64,000 nt of DNA from Shewanella colwelliana ATCC 39565 (GTDB lineage: Bacteria > Pseudomonadota > Gammaproteobacteria > Enterobacterales > Shewanellaceae). Both the position numbers and the translations under genes were made by a program. The notes under the pieces were generated by a model. It worked only from the letters and a program-made list of their open reading frames with translations. It was not told the DNA's origin and did not search any database. Shown in pieces: positions 17,800 to 26,385 of this stretch; position 1 is the first letter of the stretch; each line of letters starts with the position of its first letter. The stretch lies in NCBI RefSeq assembly GCF_000518705.1, contig NZ_JAEC01000004.1, positions 1-64,000 on the forward strand, given 5' to 3'.

Positions 17800-18591
17800 A
17801 TGTCAAAGCTCAATCACACCATCACAGGTAACGGAAGTACCGTTATTCTTATTCATGGTCTTTTTGGAAATTTAGACAATTTGAAAGCGCTTGGCACAAG
17901 CCTGATTGACCATACAATTATTAGATTGGATGTGCCAAATCATGGACTCAGCCCACATTGCAGTAACATGAATTACCAATCTATTGCTGACGCCGTTATC
18001 CAATTAATGGATGAATTGGCGATTGATGCAGCACATATAGTCGGGCACTCAATGGGTGGCAAAATCGCTATGGCAGTGGCCCTTTGTTACCCAAACCGCG
18101 TTAAAAGCCTCATTGCAGCAGACATAGCGCCCGTCAGTTATTCCCCGCGGCACCAAAACGTATTTGCAGCATTGGATCAACTCAATTTGACGCAAATAAC
18201 TGGCCGTGCGGATGCATTAAAACAATTAATCAACTCAGGCATCGATGAGGCGACGGCACAGTTTTTATTGAAAAACCTCAGTAAAACCTCTGCCGGTTAT
18301 CATTGGAAGATGAATCTTGACGGCATAAAACAGGATTACGATGCGTTAATTGGTTGGGATATTACCGATAAACAATATAAAGGACCTGCCCTGTGTATTC
18401 GTGGTGCCGACTCCGACTATGTATTAGCGGCACACAGGCAATCTTACCTAAACCAATTCCCTAATGTACAAGCGAAAACCATCGCCGCGACGGGTCATTG
18501 GCTGCATGCACAAAAACCCGCGGTATTTAACCGTATCGTCGGTGAATTTATCGCTGAATATGACTCAAACTTATCGAATTTGACCACATAA
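17800..18591 (+). CDS. ybfF: Alpha/beta hydrolase, YbfF-type esterase
   Basis: This is a small cytoplasmic carboxylesterase or thioesterase. The alpha/beta-hydrolase fold is marked by LIHGLFGNLDNL (oxyanion HG, about residue 18), the nucleophile elbow GHSMGGK (Ser about 85) and a C-terminal catalytic His in ATGHWLHAQKP (about 228). The acid is probably the Asp in IRGADSDYV. It has 263 residues, slightly longer than the E. coli protein. It is divergent from seqA, a conserved arrangement. The physiological substrate is not known. Confidence 0.9.
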   Translation: MSKLNHTITGNGSTVILIHGLFGNLDNLKALGTSLIDHTIIRLDVPNHGLSPHCSNMNYQSIADAVIQLMDELAIDAAHIVGHSMGGKIAMAVALCYPNRVKSLIAADIAPVSYSPRHQNVFAALDQLNLTQITGRADALKQLINSGIDEATAQFLLKNLSKTSAGYHWKMNLDGIKQDYDALIGWDITDKQYKGPALCIRGADSDYVLAAHRQSYLNQFPNVQAKTIAATGHWLHAQKPAVFNRIVGEFIAEYDSNLSNLTT

Positions 18592-18660
18592 AGGATATAG
18601 CAGGCACGCTTGATATATGGTATATTCGCGCCTCTTTTTTTGGCCTGAGGGAACGAAGCT

Positions 18661-18882
18661 ATGTTATCTCAGTACATGGAACAGATTGAAACCTTAGGGC
18701 TTAATCTGTTCTTTGCAGCGATATTTTTCTTTATTGGTATGGCCATACATGATGTGCTCAAACAAGGCCAAGTGCCAAAATTTGGTCGTTACATCGTATG
18801 GTTGGTATTGTTTCTCGGCTGTGCCGGGTTTATAGCTAAAGGGTTAATACAGATGTCTTGGGAAGGCTCAGGCATTGGTTAA
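18661..18882 (+). CDS. DUF2788 small membrane protein
   Basis: A 73-residue protein with two predicted transmembrane helices (about residues 14-32 and 42-60), joined by a basic loop KQGQVPKFGRY. It matches the DUF2788 family in length and pattern. The function is unknown. It is followed 11 bases later by ybfE, and the two probably share a transcript with fldA downstream. No signal peptide or catalytic residues are seen. Confidence 0.75.
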   Translation: MLSQYMEQIETLGLNLFFAAIFFFIGMAIHDVLKQGQVPKFGRYIVWLVLFLGCAGFIAKGLIQMSWEGSGIG

Positions 18883-18893
18883 ATGACTATTCA

Positions 18894-19166
18894 ATGGCAA
18901 AAGAATCATCAGACAGAACAACGATAGACCTGTTTGCTACTGAAGCGCGTCGAGGACGTCCTCGCAGCAATCCGTTATCAAGAGAGCAACAGCTAAAGGT
19001 CAACAAACGCAATCAGATCCAGCGCGATAGAGCCAATGGATTAAAGCGAATAGAGTTAAAGGTGTCACAAGATTTATATGACGCCTTGAATCAAAAGGCA
19101 TTGGCCAGTAACATCAGCCGCAGCCAATTAATCGAGTCAATTTTGCTAGCACAGGTTGATCAATAA
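18894..19166 (+). CDS. ybfE: LexA-regulated protein YbfE
   Basis: A 90-residue basic protein with an N-terminal disordered segment rich in Arg/Ser (ARRGRPRSNPLSREQQ) and a C-terminal ribbon-helix-helix-like part (KRIELKVSQDLYDALNQKA, then SNISRSQLIE), suggesting DNA binding. The start at 18894 (MAKESSDRTT) fits the family; an upstream in-frame GTG-type start would overlap the previous gene. The name comes from the E. coli homologue, but no LexA box was found upstream here. It lies immediately before fldA, as in enterobacteria. Confidence 0.85.
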   Translation: MAKESSDRTTIDLFATEARRGRPRSNPLSREQQLKVNKRNQIQRDRANGLKRIELKVSQDLYDALNQKALASNISRSQLIESILLAQVDQ

Positions 19167-19216
19167 CCTATAGCAAAATGACACAACAAGTCAGTGAACT
19201 AAATAAAGGAAAGACA

Positions 19217-19744
19217 ATGGCAACTGTAGGTCTTTTTTTCGGCAGTGATACAGGTAACACCGAAGCCGTCGCCAAGATGATCCAGAAAAAACTGGGTAAA
19301 AAAATGGTAGACGTTAAAGATATCGCCAAAAGCACCAAAGAGCAGATCGCTGAATACGATCTATTACTGTTTGGTATCCCAACTTGGTATTATGGCGAAG
19401 CACAATGCGATTGGGATGACTTCTTCCCAGATTTAGAGCAGATCGATTTTGATGGCAAATTAGTGGCTATCTTCGGTTGCGGTGACCAAGAGGATTATGC
19501 TGAATACTTCCTTGACGCTATGGGCATGGTTAACGAAATAGTTGAAGCACGTGGCGCAGTCGTTATCGGACACTGGCCAACTGATGGTTATGACTTCGAA
19601 GCTTCAAAGGGTTTAGTCGATGACAAACACTTTGTTGGCCTAGGTATCGATGAAGATCGTCAACCTGAGCTAACCGAAGAGCGCGTTGATGCTTGGGTTA
19701 AGCAAATTTACGAAGAAATGTGTCTAGCTGAGTTGGAAGATTAA
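19217..19744 (+). CDS. fldA: Flavodoxin FldA
   Basis: A low-potential FMN electron carrier that supplies radical-SAM and other reductive enzymes and can replace ferredoxin under iron limitation. The phosphate-binding loop GSDTGNTEAVA is at residues 8-18. The aromatic FMN loops are GIPTWYYGEAQCDWDD (near 54) and FGCGDQEDYAEYF (near 93). The 175 residues place it in the long-chain class. The ATG at 19217 is chosen for the AAAGGA site upstream and the family start. An in-frame ATG at 19178 would add 13 residues not seen in homologues. Confidence 0.96.
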   Translation: MATVGLFFGSDTGNTEAVAKMIQKKLGKKMVDVKDIAKSTKEQIAEYDLLLFGIPTWYYGEAQCDWDDFFPDLEQIDFDGKLVAIFGCGDQEDYAEYFLDAMGMVNEIVEARGAVVIGHWPTDGYDFEASKGLVDDKHFVGLGIDEDRQPELTEERVDAWVKQIYEEMCLAELED

Positions 19745-19770
19745 TCTTTCAAAGCAAAAAGATAAACGAT

Positions 19771-19795
19771 AAAAGCGGCGAAAAGCCGCTTTTTT
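19771..19795 (+). terminator. Terminator of fldA
   Basis: AAAGCGGC and GCCGCTTT pair around a short A-rich loop and are followed by a T-run. Confidence 0.85.
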
Positions 19796-19819
19796 GATGG
19801 CGTGACGACAACAATCACC

Positions 19820-20998
19820 ATGACGACAAACACACAGGCTCAACATTGGGATATCTTTTGCGCAGTAGTCGATAACTATGGCGATATTGGTGTTACATGG
19901 CGCCTTGCAAAACAATTGTCGGCAGAATACCAGCTAACGATCCATCTTTGGGTCGACGATTTGGCCAGCTTCTCCCATATTTTACCAGCGCTTGACCCCT
20001 CCTTGCCTCAACAAATGTTTAACGGTGTGACCATTTTGAAGTGGGATCAACCACTGAGCATTGGCTATAAACCCGGAACGGTATTAATCGAAGCCTTTGC
20101 TTGCGATTTACCCAGAGAAGTCTTTGAGCAAATTGAGAACTGCCGCCAACGGGATACTTTCATCCCCCCCTTGTGGCTAAATCTTGAATACCTGAGTGCT
20201 GAACCTTGGGTTGAAGGTTGCCATGGGCTACCTTCATTGCAAAACAGTGGCTTAAAAAAGTACTTTTATTTTCCTGGTTTTACCAAAAAAACCGGAGGCC
20301 TAATCTGTGAAAAGGCCTTAGCAAGCGAACGCGACCAATGGCAGAGTGAGCCACAGTATCGTCAGCAGCTGTTTGCACAATTAGGGTTAGAGGGAATTTC
20401 TGATGCAGATAAAGTCATCAGTGTATTCAGTTATGAAACCCAAGCATTAGCATCCTTGTGCCAACAATGGAGCCAAAGTGAATTAAACATCCACGCATTG
20501 ATTCCTAAGGGCCGGAGCCTAAACTGTTTAGCGTCTATTATGGGAGCTGAATTAGAGGCAGTCCAAGCAGGTCAAGCAATTCAATACGGCGCGTTAACCA
20601 TCCATATTTTACCAATGACAGATCAAGATGGATACGATCGGTTACTTTGGAGCTGTGATTTTAACATTGTCCGCGGTGAAGATTCCTTTCTCAGGGCACA
20701 ATGGGCAGCAAAACCCTTCATTTGGCACATTTATCCTCAAGAAGAGGACTATCACCTAATAAAATTAGATGCCTTTATGCAGGTTTACTGTAATAATCTG
20801 TCGCCAGAAATCGCATCGACATGGCAAGCGTTAAACTTAGCGTTTAACCAAGGTGACACCAAGCGTGTGATAACGCACTGGGAACGACTCAATTTAGTTG
20901 ATTTGCCGCTACAGCAACATGCGAAACAGTGGCCAATTGATGCATTAATTGATGCAGATCTAGCGAGACGACTAGTTCAGTTCGTTAAAAATCGCTAA
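19820..20998 (+). CDS. earP: EF-P arginine rhamnosyltransferase EarP
   Basis: EarP transfers rhamnose from TDP-L-rhamnose to Arg32 of elongation factor P, activating it to rescue ribosomes stalled at polyproline. It has 392 residues with the GT-B-like fold of the former DUF2331 family. The N-terminal WDIFCAVVDNYGDIGVTWRL contains the Asp proposed as catalytic base, and VRGEDSFLRAQWAAKPFIWH forms the nucleotide-sugar site. Its partner efp begins 45 bases downstream, and efp encodes Arg at position 32. The ATG at 19820 is preferred to a GTG six codons upstream. Rhamnose-donor synthesis genes are not in the window. Confidence 0.95.
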   Translation: MTTNTQAQHWDIFCAVVDNYGDIGVTWRLAKQLSAEYQLTIHLWVDDLASFSHILPALDPSLPQQMFNGVTILKWDQPLSIGYKPGTVLIEAFACDLPREVFEQIENCRQRDTFIPPLWLNLEYLSAEPWVEGCHGLPSLQNSGLKKYFYFPGFTKKTGGLICEKALASERDQWQSEPQYRQQLFAQLGLEGISDADKVISVFSYETQALASLCQQWSQSELNIHALIPKGRSLNCLASIMGAELEAVQAGQAIQYGALTIHILPMTDQDGYDRLLWSCDFNIVRGEDSFLRAQWAAKPFIWHIYPQEEDYHLIKLDAFMQVYCNNLSPEIASTWQALNLAFNQGDTKRVITHWERLNLVDLPLQQHAKQWPIDALIDADLARRLVQFVKNR

Positions 20999-21043
20999 GA
21001 TACTGCGTTGAAATAGAAAAAACCTAAAATAGGAAATAGTGTA

Positions 21044-21604
21044 ATGAAAACTGCTCATGAAATCCGTCCTGGTAACGTGATCATGTTAGATGGCAGCCCA
21101 TGGGTTGTACAGAAAACCGAAACAACTCGTTCTGGTCGTAACGCGGCTATCGTAAAGATGAAGTTGAAGAACGTACTTCAAGATTCTACTACTGAGACCA
21201 CCTTTAAAGGTGAAGACAAGATGGACGATATCATTCTTGATCGTCTTGATTGTACTTACTCTTATTATGCTGATCCTATGTATGTATTCATGGACGCAGA
21301 ATATAATCAGTATGATGTAGAAGCTGAAAACCTTGGCGATGCAGTAGCGTATATCGTTGACGGAATGGAAGATACTTGCCAAGTAACTTTCTACGAAGGT
21401 AAGGCTATCTCTGTTGAATTGCCAACCACGATTGTACGTGAAGTCACTTACACTGAGCCTTCAGCACGTGGCGATACCTCTGGTAAGGTCATGAAGCCAG
21501 CAACTATCGCTGGTGGCGCTACTTTAAGCGTTGCAGATTTTGTTAAGACTGGCGATTTAATTGAAATCGACACTCGTACCAACGAATTCAAAAAACGCGC
21601 GTAA
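21044..21604 (+). CDS. efp: Elongation factor P
   Basis: EF-P binds between the ribosomal P and E sites and promotes peptide-bond formation at consecutive prolines. The 186-residue protein has the KOW-like N-terminal domain and two OB domains. The modified loop reads TTRSGRNAA, placing Arg at position 32, as in the EarP-dependent branch. Lys stands there in the EpmA branch. The C-terminal motif [16 protein letters not shown] is typical. It probably shares a transcript with earP. Confidence 0.97.
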   Translation: MKTAHEIRPGNVIMLDGSPWVVQKTETTRSGRNAAIVKMKLKNVLQDSTTETTFKGEDKMDDIILDRLDCTYSYYADPMYVFMDAEYNQYDVEAENLGDAVAYIVDGMEDTCQVTFYEGKAISVELPTTIVREVTYTEPSARGDTSGKVMKPATIAGGATLSVADFVKTGDLIEIDTRTNEFKKRA

Positions 21605-21628
21605 ACTTTTTACTGTTTAACGCCTTGT

Positions 21629-21656
21629 TAAAGCCAGCGACTACGCTGGCTTTTTA
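21629..21656 (+). terminator. Terminator of efp
   Basis: AAAGCCAGC and GCTGGCTTT form a stem with a short loop, followed by T-rich sequence. Confidence 0.85.
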
Positions 21657-21873
21657 TTGCCTCTTTATCTGCCTTAACGACACATTCACTCTGCAGTCGC
21701 GTCTAAAAGCAGCGTTAAACACCATTTTTGCATTAACAAATACATTACGTCAGAATATTAAACTAAATCTCAGGCTAAAACTTTAGATTTACCGCTTTCA
21801 TCTAACAGTGTTTTTCGTTATTGTTCGAAGACTTATGGCCAATAGCCACTTTTTTGCATTACTTGAGGTAAAA

Positions 21874-23088
21874 ATGCGCCCAATCATTAAGTCCAATAAG
21901 CTCGATACGGTTTGCTACGATATCAGAGGCCCCGTTCATAAAGAGGCTCGTCGACTTGAAGATGAGGGACACCGAATATTGAAGCTCAATATCGGTAATC
22001 CTGCACCATTTGGCTTTGAGGCGCCTGAAGAGATCGTCCGAGACGTTATTTTGAATCTGCCGAGCGCTCAAGGGTATAGCGAATCTAAAGGTTTGTTCTC
22101 CGCCCGTAAGGCGATTGTGCAACATTACCAGTCACAAGGCCTATTTGGCGTTGATATCGAAGATATCTATATCGGCAACGGTGTGTCAGAATTGATCGTT
22201 ATGGCGATGCAAGGCTTGCTTAATAGCGATGATGAGGTGCTGGTGCCCTCACCTGATTACCCATTGTGGACCGCTGCGGTACATCTATCTGGCGGAAAAG
22301 CACAACATTATCGCTGTGACGAAGAATCAGATTGGTTTCCAGATCTTGATGATATCAAGTCAAAAATAACCCACCGTACCCGCGGTATTGTGCTGATCAA
22401 TCCAAATAACCCTACAGGCGCAGTTTACTCAAAAGAATTGCTATTGGAAGTGATTGAGTTGTGTCGCCAACATGACATCATTTTGTTTGCCGACGAGATC
22501 TACGACAAGATCCTTTACGATGGTGCAGTGCACATCCCAGCGTCTACTCTCTCAGATGATATCTTAACCGTCACCTTTAACGGCCTATCTAAATCCTATC
22601 GTGCGGCCGGTTTTCGCGTTGGTTGGATGATGCTATCGGGCAACCTCAAAGCAGCCAAAAGCTATATTGAAGGCTTAGATATGCTGGCCTCTATGCGACT
22701 GTGCTCCAATGTACCCAATCAACATGCCATTCAAACAGCCCTGGGTGGATACCAAAGCATTAACGAACTGGTTGCGCCTGATGGGCGTTTGACGATTCAG
22801 CGTGATACTTGTTACGAGTTACTTAACCAAATTCCTGGTGTTAGCGTTAAAAAGCCCAAAGGTGCACTTTATGCCTTTCCCAAATTGGATGCTAAGAAAT
22901 TTAACCTCAGGGATGATGAGCGTTTAGTGCTGGATTTGCTCAAAGAGAAGAAAATTCTGTTAGTTCAAGGTTCTGCATTTAATTGGCCAGAACCCGATCA
23001 TTTGCGCGTCGTATTCTTGCCTCACAAGGAGGACTTAGAGAAAGCACTCGGTGATTTTGGTGATTTTTTAGACACTTATTGTCAATAG
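21874..23088 (+). CDS. alaA: Alanine aminotransferase AlaA
   Basis: A PLP-dependent class I/II aminotransferase forming alanine from pyruvate with glutamate as donor. The 404 residues match E. coli AlaA closely in layout: KLNIGNPAPFGFEAPEEI at the start, INPNNPTGAVY (substrate and cofactor, near 175), ADEIYDKILYDG (near 207), and the Schiff-base lysine in FNGLSKSYRAAGFRVGW (near 240). The ATG at 21874 follows a GAGG site; the longer open frame upstream is not conserved-looking. The next gene is yfbR, as in E. coli, so the order alaA-yfbR is conserved. Confidence 0.93.
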   Translation: MRPIIKSNKLDTVCYDIRGPVHKEARRLEDEGHRILKLNIGNPAPFGFEAPEEIVRDVILNLPSAQGYSESKGLFSARKAIVQHYQSQGLFGVDIEDIYIGNGVSELIVMAMQGLLNSDDEVLVPSPDYPLWTAAVHLSGGKAQHYRCDEESDWFPDLDDIKSKITHRTRGIVLINPNNPTGAVYSKELLLEVIELCRQHDIILFADEIYDKILYDGAVHIPASTLSDDILTVTFNGLSKSYRAAGFRVGWMMLSGNLKAAKSYIEGLDMLASMRLCSNVPNQHAIQTALGGYQSINELVAPDGRLTIQRDTCYELLNQIPGVSVKKPKGALYAFPKLDAKKFNLRDDERLVLDLLKEKKILLVQGSAFNWPEPDHLRVVFLPHKEDLEKALGDFGDFLDTYCQ

Positions 23089-23107
23089 CTCAACATGTTC
23101 TCGTCAT

Positions 23108-23139
23108 AAAAAAGGCACTCAGCTGGAGTGCCTTTTTTT
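23108..23139 (+). terminator. Terminator of alaA
   Basis: AAAGGCACTC and GAGTGCCTTT form a 10-bp stem with a 5-base loop and a long T-run. Confidence 0.9.
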
Positions 23140-23214
23140 ATGACTAAGCGGCTATTTATCTGCTAGTAGCCTGTGTTAAGGTATTGCCAACTATCACAAT
23201 TATTAGTAGTCGAT

Positions 23215-23802
23215 ATGAGTCACCTATTTGCGCATTTGGCCAGAATGAAACTTATCCAACGTTGGCCGCTCATGTATAACGTTAGACCCGAGAACGTTCA
23301 GGAACACTCCCTTCAGGTGGCCATGGTTGCCCATGCACTGGTGGTGATTAGTAATAAGAAATTTTCCACACAACTCAGTGCAGAACGTGCCGCAACCATC
23401 GCGATCTTTCACGATGCCAGCGAAATTTTGACCGGTGATTTACCCACACCAGTGAAGTATTTTAACAAAGAAATAGAAGCTGAATACAAAAAAATTGAAG
23501 CCATCGCCGAACATCGACTATTGGAAATGGTACCCGATGAATTCAAAGATGATTATCGTTCACTGCTTACCAGCGACAACACGGAAGCTACATATAAACA
23601 AATAGTTAAGTCAGCAGACACGCTTTGTGCCTACTTAAAATGTTTAGAAGAACAAGGTGCAGGCAATCATGAGTTCAACACCGCAAAAAAACGATTAGCC
23701 CAAGCATTATCGCAAAATCCTGATCCTGCTGTGAAATATTTTATAGATACTTTTATTCCAAGTTTTGAGCTTAACCTCGACGATATCAATCGTTTATTGT
23801 AA
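23215..23802 (+). CDS. yfbR: 5'-deoxynucleotidase YfbR
   Basis: An HD-domain phosphohydrolase that dephosphorylates deoxyribonucleoside 5'-monophosphates in dNTP homeostasis. The metal site is formed by EHSLQVAMVAH (His about 33), FHDASEILTGDLPTP (HD about 68-69) and a later Asp in VKSADTLCAYL. It has 195 residues, close to the E. coli length of 199. The ATG at 23215 (MSHLFAHLARMKLI) is chosen because the upstream extension is not family-like. It is followed 21 bases later by a dGTPase-like gene, so two nucleotide-pool enzymes are probably cotranscribed. Confidence 0.93.
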   Translation: MSHLFAHLARMKLIQRWPLMYNVRPENVQEHSLQVAMVAHALVVISNKKFSTQLSAERAATIAIFHDASEILTGDLPTPVKYFNKEIEAEYKKIEAIAEHRLLEMVPDEFKDDYRSLLTSDNTEATYKQIVKSADTLCAYLKCLEEQGAGNHEFNTAKKRLAQALSQNPDPAVKYFIDTFIPSFELNLDDINRLL

Positions 23803-23823
23803 ACCAGGCAATGGAGACACGTT

Positions 23824-25149
23824 ATGACCTCAGCGGTTTGGCACGATCGACGTTTAGGCGAACACAAACAACGTCGTAACGATCATCGTAGCCCGTACCA
23901 ACGAGACAGAGCTCGCATTTTGCACTCAGCGGCATTTAGACGACTGCAAGCTAAAACTCAGGTATTGGGTGTTGGCATGAATGATTTCTATCGAACTCGG
24001 CTCACCCATTCACTTGAAGTATCGCAAATTGGAACAGGGATTTGTGCTCAGCTTAAACAGAAGTACCCTGCGCTCAACTATCTTTTGGATTCTATGAGTT
24101 TGATAGAGTCGCTCTGCTTAGCTCACGATATTGGCCATCCTCCTTTCGGTCATGGCGGTGAAGTGGCACTTAATTACATGATGCGCAATGACGGGGGCTT
24201 TGAAGGCAATGGCCAGACGTTTCGTATTCTCACCGCGCTGGAACCCTACACCGAACATTTTGGTATGAATCTATGCCGACGAACCCTACTGGGAATATTA
24301 AAGTACCCAGCTTGTCACGCACAACTGTATCAATCTCACCCTAAACCTGAAGTGGTGAGTTATCGCCAATTAAAACCATCTCAGTGGCGTCCCGTTAAAG
24401 GGATATTCGATGAAGATAAGGCAATTTTAGAGTGGGTACTCAATCCGCTCTGCCCCGAAGATAAAGCGCTTTTCCTGGCAACCAAAACTTTGGGCGATAA
24501 CGAACACAAGCGCACGCTATATAAATCCTTTGACTGCTCAATTATGGAGCTAGCCGACGATACCGCCTACGCTATCCATGACCTTGAAGACGCGATAGTG
24601 ATGGGGATCGTAACCCAAGCAATGTGGAAAAAAGATGTAGAACAAGCCTTAATTAACAGCGAAGACGCCTGGATACGTCAAGAGTTCTCGACCATAGGTG
24701 ACAAACTCTTTGCGCTTGAACATCATCAACGTAAAGATGCGATTGGCACTTTAGTTAATGGTTTTGTCACCGCGATAATGATCGATGAAAACAGCCATTT
24801 TACCGAGCCACTACTGAGGTTTAATGCAGTATTGGAACCCCCATTCCATAAAGCGCTCGATATATTAAAGCAGTTTGTCTATACCCATGTTATTCGTAAA
24901 CCAGAGATCCAGATGTTGGAATACAAGGGCCAGCAAATCGTGATGGAGTTATTTGAAGCCTTTGCCTCAGATCCCCAACGTCTGCTGCCCCTAAATACTC
25001 AAGAACGCTGGCAAATTGCTGTTAACGAGGGTCAAAACAGCCATCGAGTCATCGCTGATTATATATCCGGCATGACGGATGAGTTTGCTGCACGCTTACA
25101 TCAACATCTATTCAGTGCCAAAGCGGGTTCGCTTATCGACTTACAATAA
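23824..25149 (+). CDS. dGTPase-like deoxynucleotide triphosphohydrolase
   Basis: An HD-domain protein of 441 residues that resembles bacterial dGTPase-like proteins, which hydrolyse dNTPs to deoxynucleoside and triphosphate. [14 protein letters not shown] supplies the first His (near 60), [15 protein letters not shown] the HD pair (near 100), and [16 protein letters not shown] a further metal Asp (near 240). The N-terminal [19 protein letters not shown] is characteristic. The sequence is closer to the short type than to E. coli Dgt (505 residues), so I leave the symbol blank. Some relatives act against phages by draining dNTPs, but here the neighbours suggest housekeeping. Confidence 0.88.
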   Translation: MTSAVWHDRRLGEHKQRRNDHRSPYQRDRARILHSAAFRRLQAKTQVLGVGMNDFYRTRLTHSLEVSQIGTGICAQLKQKYPALNYLLDSMSLIESLCLAHDIGHPPFGHGGEVALNYMMRNDGGFEGNGQTFRILTALEPYTEHFGMNLCRRTLLGILKYPACHAQLYQSHPKPEVVSYRQLKPSQWRPVKGIFDEDKAILEWVLNPLCPEDKALFLATKTLGDNEHKRTLYKSFDCSIMELADDTAYAIHDLEDAIVMGIVTQAMWKKDVEQALINSEDAWIRQEFSTIGDKLFALEHHQRKDAIGTLVNGFVTAIMIDENSHFTEPLLRFNAVLEPPFHKALDILKQFVYTHVIRKPEIQMLEYKGQQIVMELFEAFASDPQRLLPLNTQERWQIAVNEGQNSHRVIADYISGMTDEFAARLHQHLFSAKAGSLIDLQ

Positions 25150-25157
25150 TGTCCAAA

Positions 25158-25184
25158 TAAAAAACGCGCATCATGCGCGTTTTT
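25158..25184 (+). terminator. Terminator of the dGTPase-like gene
   Basis: AAAACGCGCA and TGCGCGTTTT form a near-perfect stem with a T-run. Confidence 0.85.
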
Positions 25185-25319
25185 CTCAATCGGTTATCTA
25201 TAGCGCTTATCTTTTACCCTCACTTTTGCCACTGCTGATTGGCTATCTAGGTCACGCCTCATTATCGATAAACCGACAACGCCATGTTGAATAGCGTCCC
25301 GCTCCAAAGAACAACAAGC

Positions 25320-25958
25320 CTAGCCAATTAAGGTTGGAAATAGTCCTTTAAAGCCAGCAGCGATAACCTCAATACCAATTGACAACATCAACAATCCCAT
25401 CAAACGAGTAATAACGTTAATACCTGTTTTCCCCAACACTTTAAAAATCACAGGGGCCATTCTAAAGAGCGCAAAGCTGGTCAAGCCAAAAATAATAACC
25501 GTAATAGCCATACCGATGTGATTGACTAAAGTGTCATGTTGCGCCGCTGAGACAATAACCGAACTGATCGCTCCAGGCCCAGCCATTAATGGCAGCGCTA
25601 GTGGCACAACCGCTACCGACTCCATCCCAGATGCCTCACGGTCTTCCTCTTGGTTTCGTTTGACTTCACCAAGCTTACCTTGAAGCATCGACATCGCGAT
25701 GATGGCAATAAGTGAGCCGCCGGCAATCCTAAACGCTGACAAAGAAATACTGAACATATTGAGGATATGCTCTCCCGCGACGATGGTAACCAACAAGATC
25801 ACCACCACGGCGAAGTTTGCTACCTTACCTGTCTGGTTGCGTTCTAGTTCCGTTTGATGGCTGGTTAAACTCACAAACACAGGCAGCAGGCCTATAGGGT
25901 TAATGATGGCGACCAATCCAAGAAAAAATTTAACATAAAGTGTTAAATCCAATGTCAT
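25320..25958 (-). CDS. ychE: MarC-family membrane protein, YchE-like
   Basis: An inner-membrane protein of 212 residues with six predicted transmembrane helices, of the MarC (UPF0056) family. Conserved pieces are VAIINPIGLLPVFVSLT (about 16-32), FRIAGGSLIAIIAMSMLQGK (about 76-95) and VVPLALPLMAGPGAISSVIV (about 116-135). It is closest to E. coli YchE by sequence and, as there, sits divergently beside adhE. Transport activity is not established for the family; the older link to multiple antibiotic resistance was disproved. A GAGG site precedes the ATG. Confidence 0.85.
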   Translation of the reverse strand: MTLDLTLYVKFFLGLVAIINPIGLLPVFVSLTSHQTELERNQTGKVANFAVVVILLVTIVAGEHILNMFSISLSAFRIAGGSLIAIIAMSMLQGKLGEVKRNQEEDREASGMESVAVVPLALPLMAGPGAISSVIVSAAQHDTLVNHIGMAITVIIFGLTSFALFRMAPVIFKVLGKTGINVITRLMGLLMLSIGIEVIAAGFKGLFPTLIG

Positions 25959-26385
25959 ATCCTCAAGTGACTTTTAACTCTGTTTAAAAGTGCAGTTTTT
26001 AAAGAAGGCTACTGTACATTATCAACCAGATTTCGAAAAATGAGATTTTCTATCATATTTCACAACTTTGACTTAAATATTCTATTGTCATGAGTAAATA
26101 TTGAACACACGAGGTCCGCTAATTGAGCTGAGTTATCGCTTGTGCCAGTCTCACCTTAAACGAGTAAGAGTAAAAATGGTTTAAAAATTGTTCAACACAT
26201 CACTTTTAACCACTAAAATGAGTAATCAATAACCAAACAAGTCGTTAACATCGTTATTTAATTACATTTACAGTCAAATATGCGGGTATGATCACGGTTA
26301 GTCAGTAGTTTTGAGTGTAATTTTCCTTCATAGAGAGAATTTAGCCAAAACTGTTTTTTGCTAAATTTTTTTAAGGACCTAAATC
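25959..26385. other. Divergent regulatory region between ychE-like gene and adhE
   Basis: This gap of 427 bases is AT-rich and non-coding. The adhE leader seems long. TATGAT at 26287-26292 is a possible -10 element, but no -35 lies at a normal distance. I looked for FNR, CRP and Rex palindromes and found none that match well. AAGGA at 26372-26376 is the adhE ribosome site. Confidence 0.4.

Noticed and set aside
18600..18893. LexA box expected before ybfE
   Set aside because: CTGT and ACAG occur upstream but not in the CTG-N10-CAG spacing, so no SOS operator is claimed.
23824..25149. dGTPase-like gene as an antiphage defence system
   Set aside because: Its neighbours are housekeeping genes, the gene is widespread and no defence genes adjoin it.
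25959..26385. FNR, CRP or Rex sites before adhE
   Set aside because: No half-site pair fits the known spacing and consensus well enough to report.
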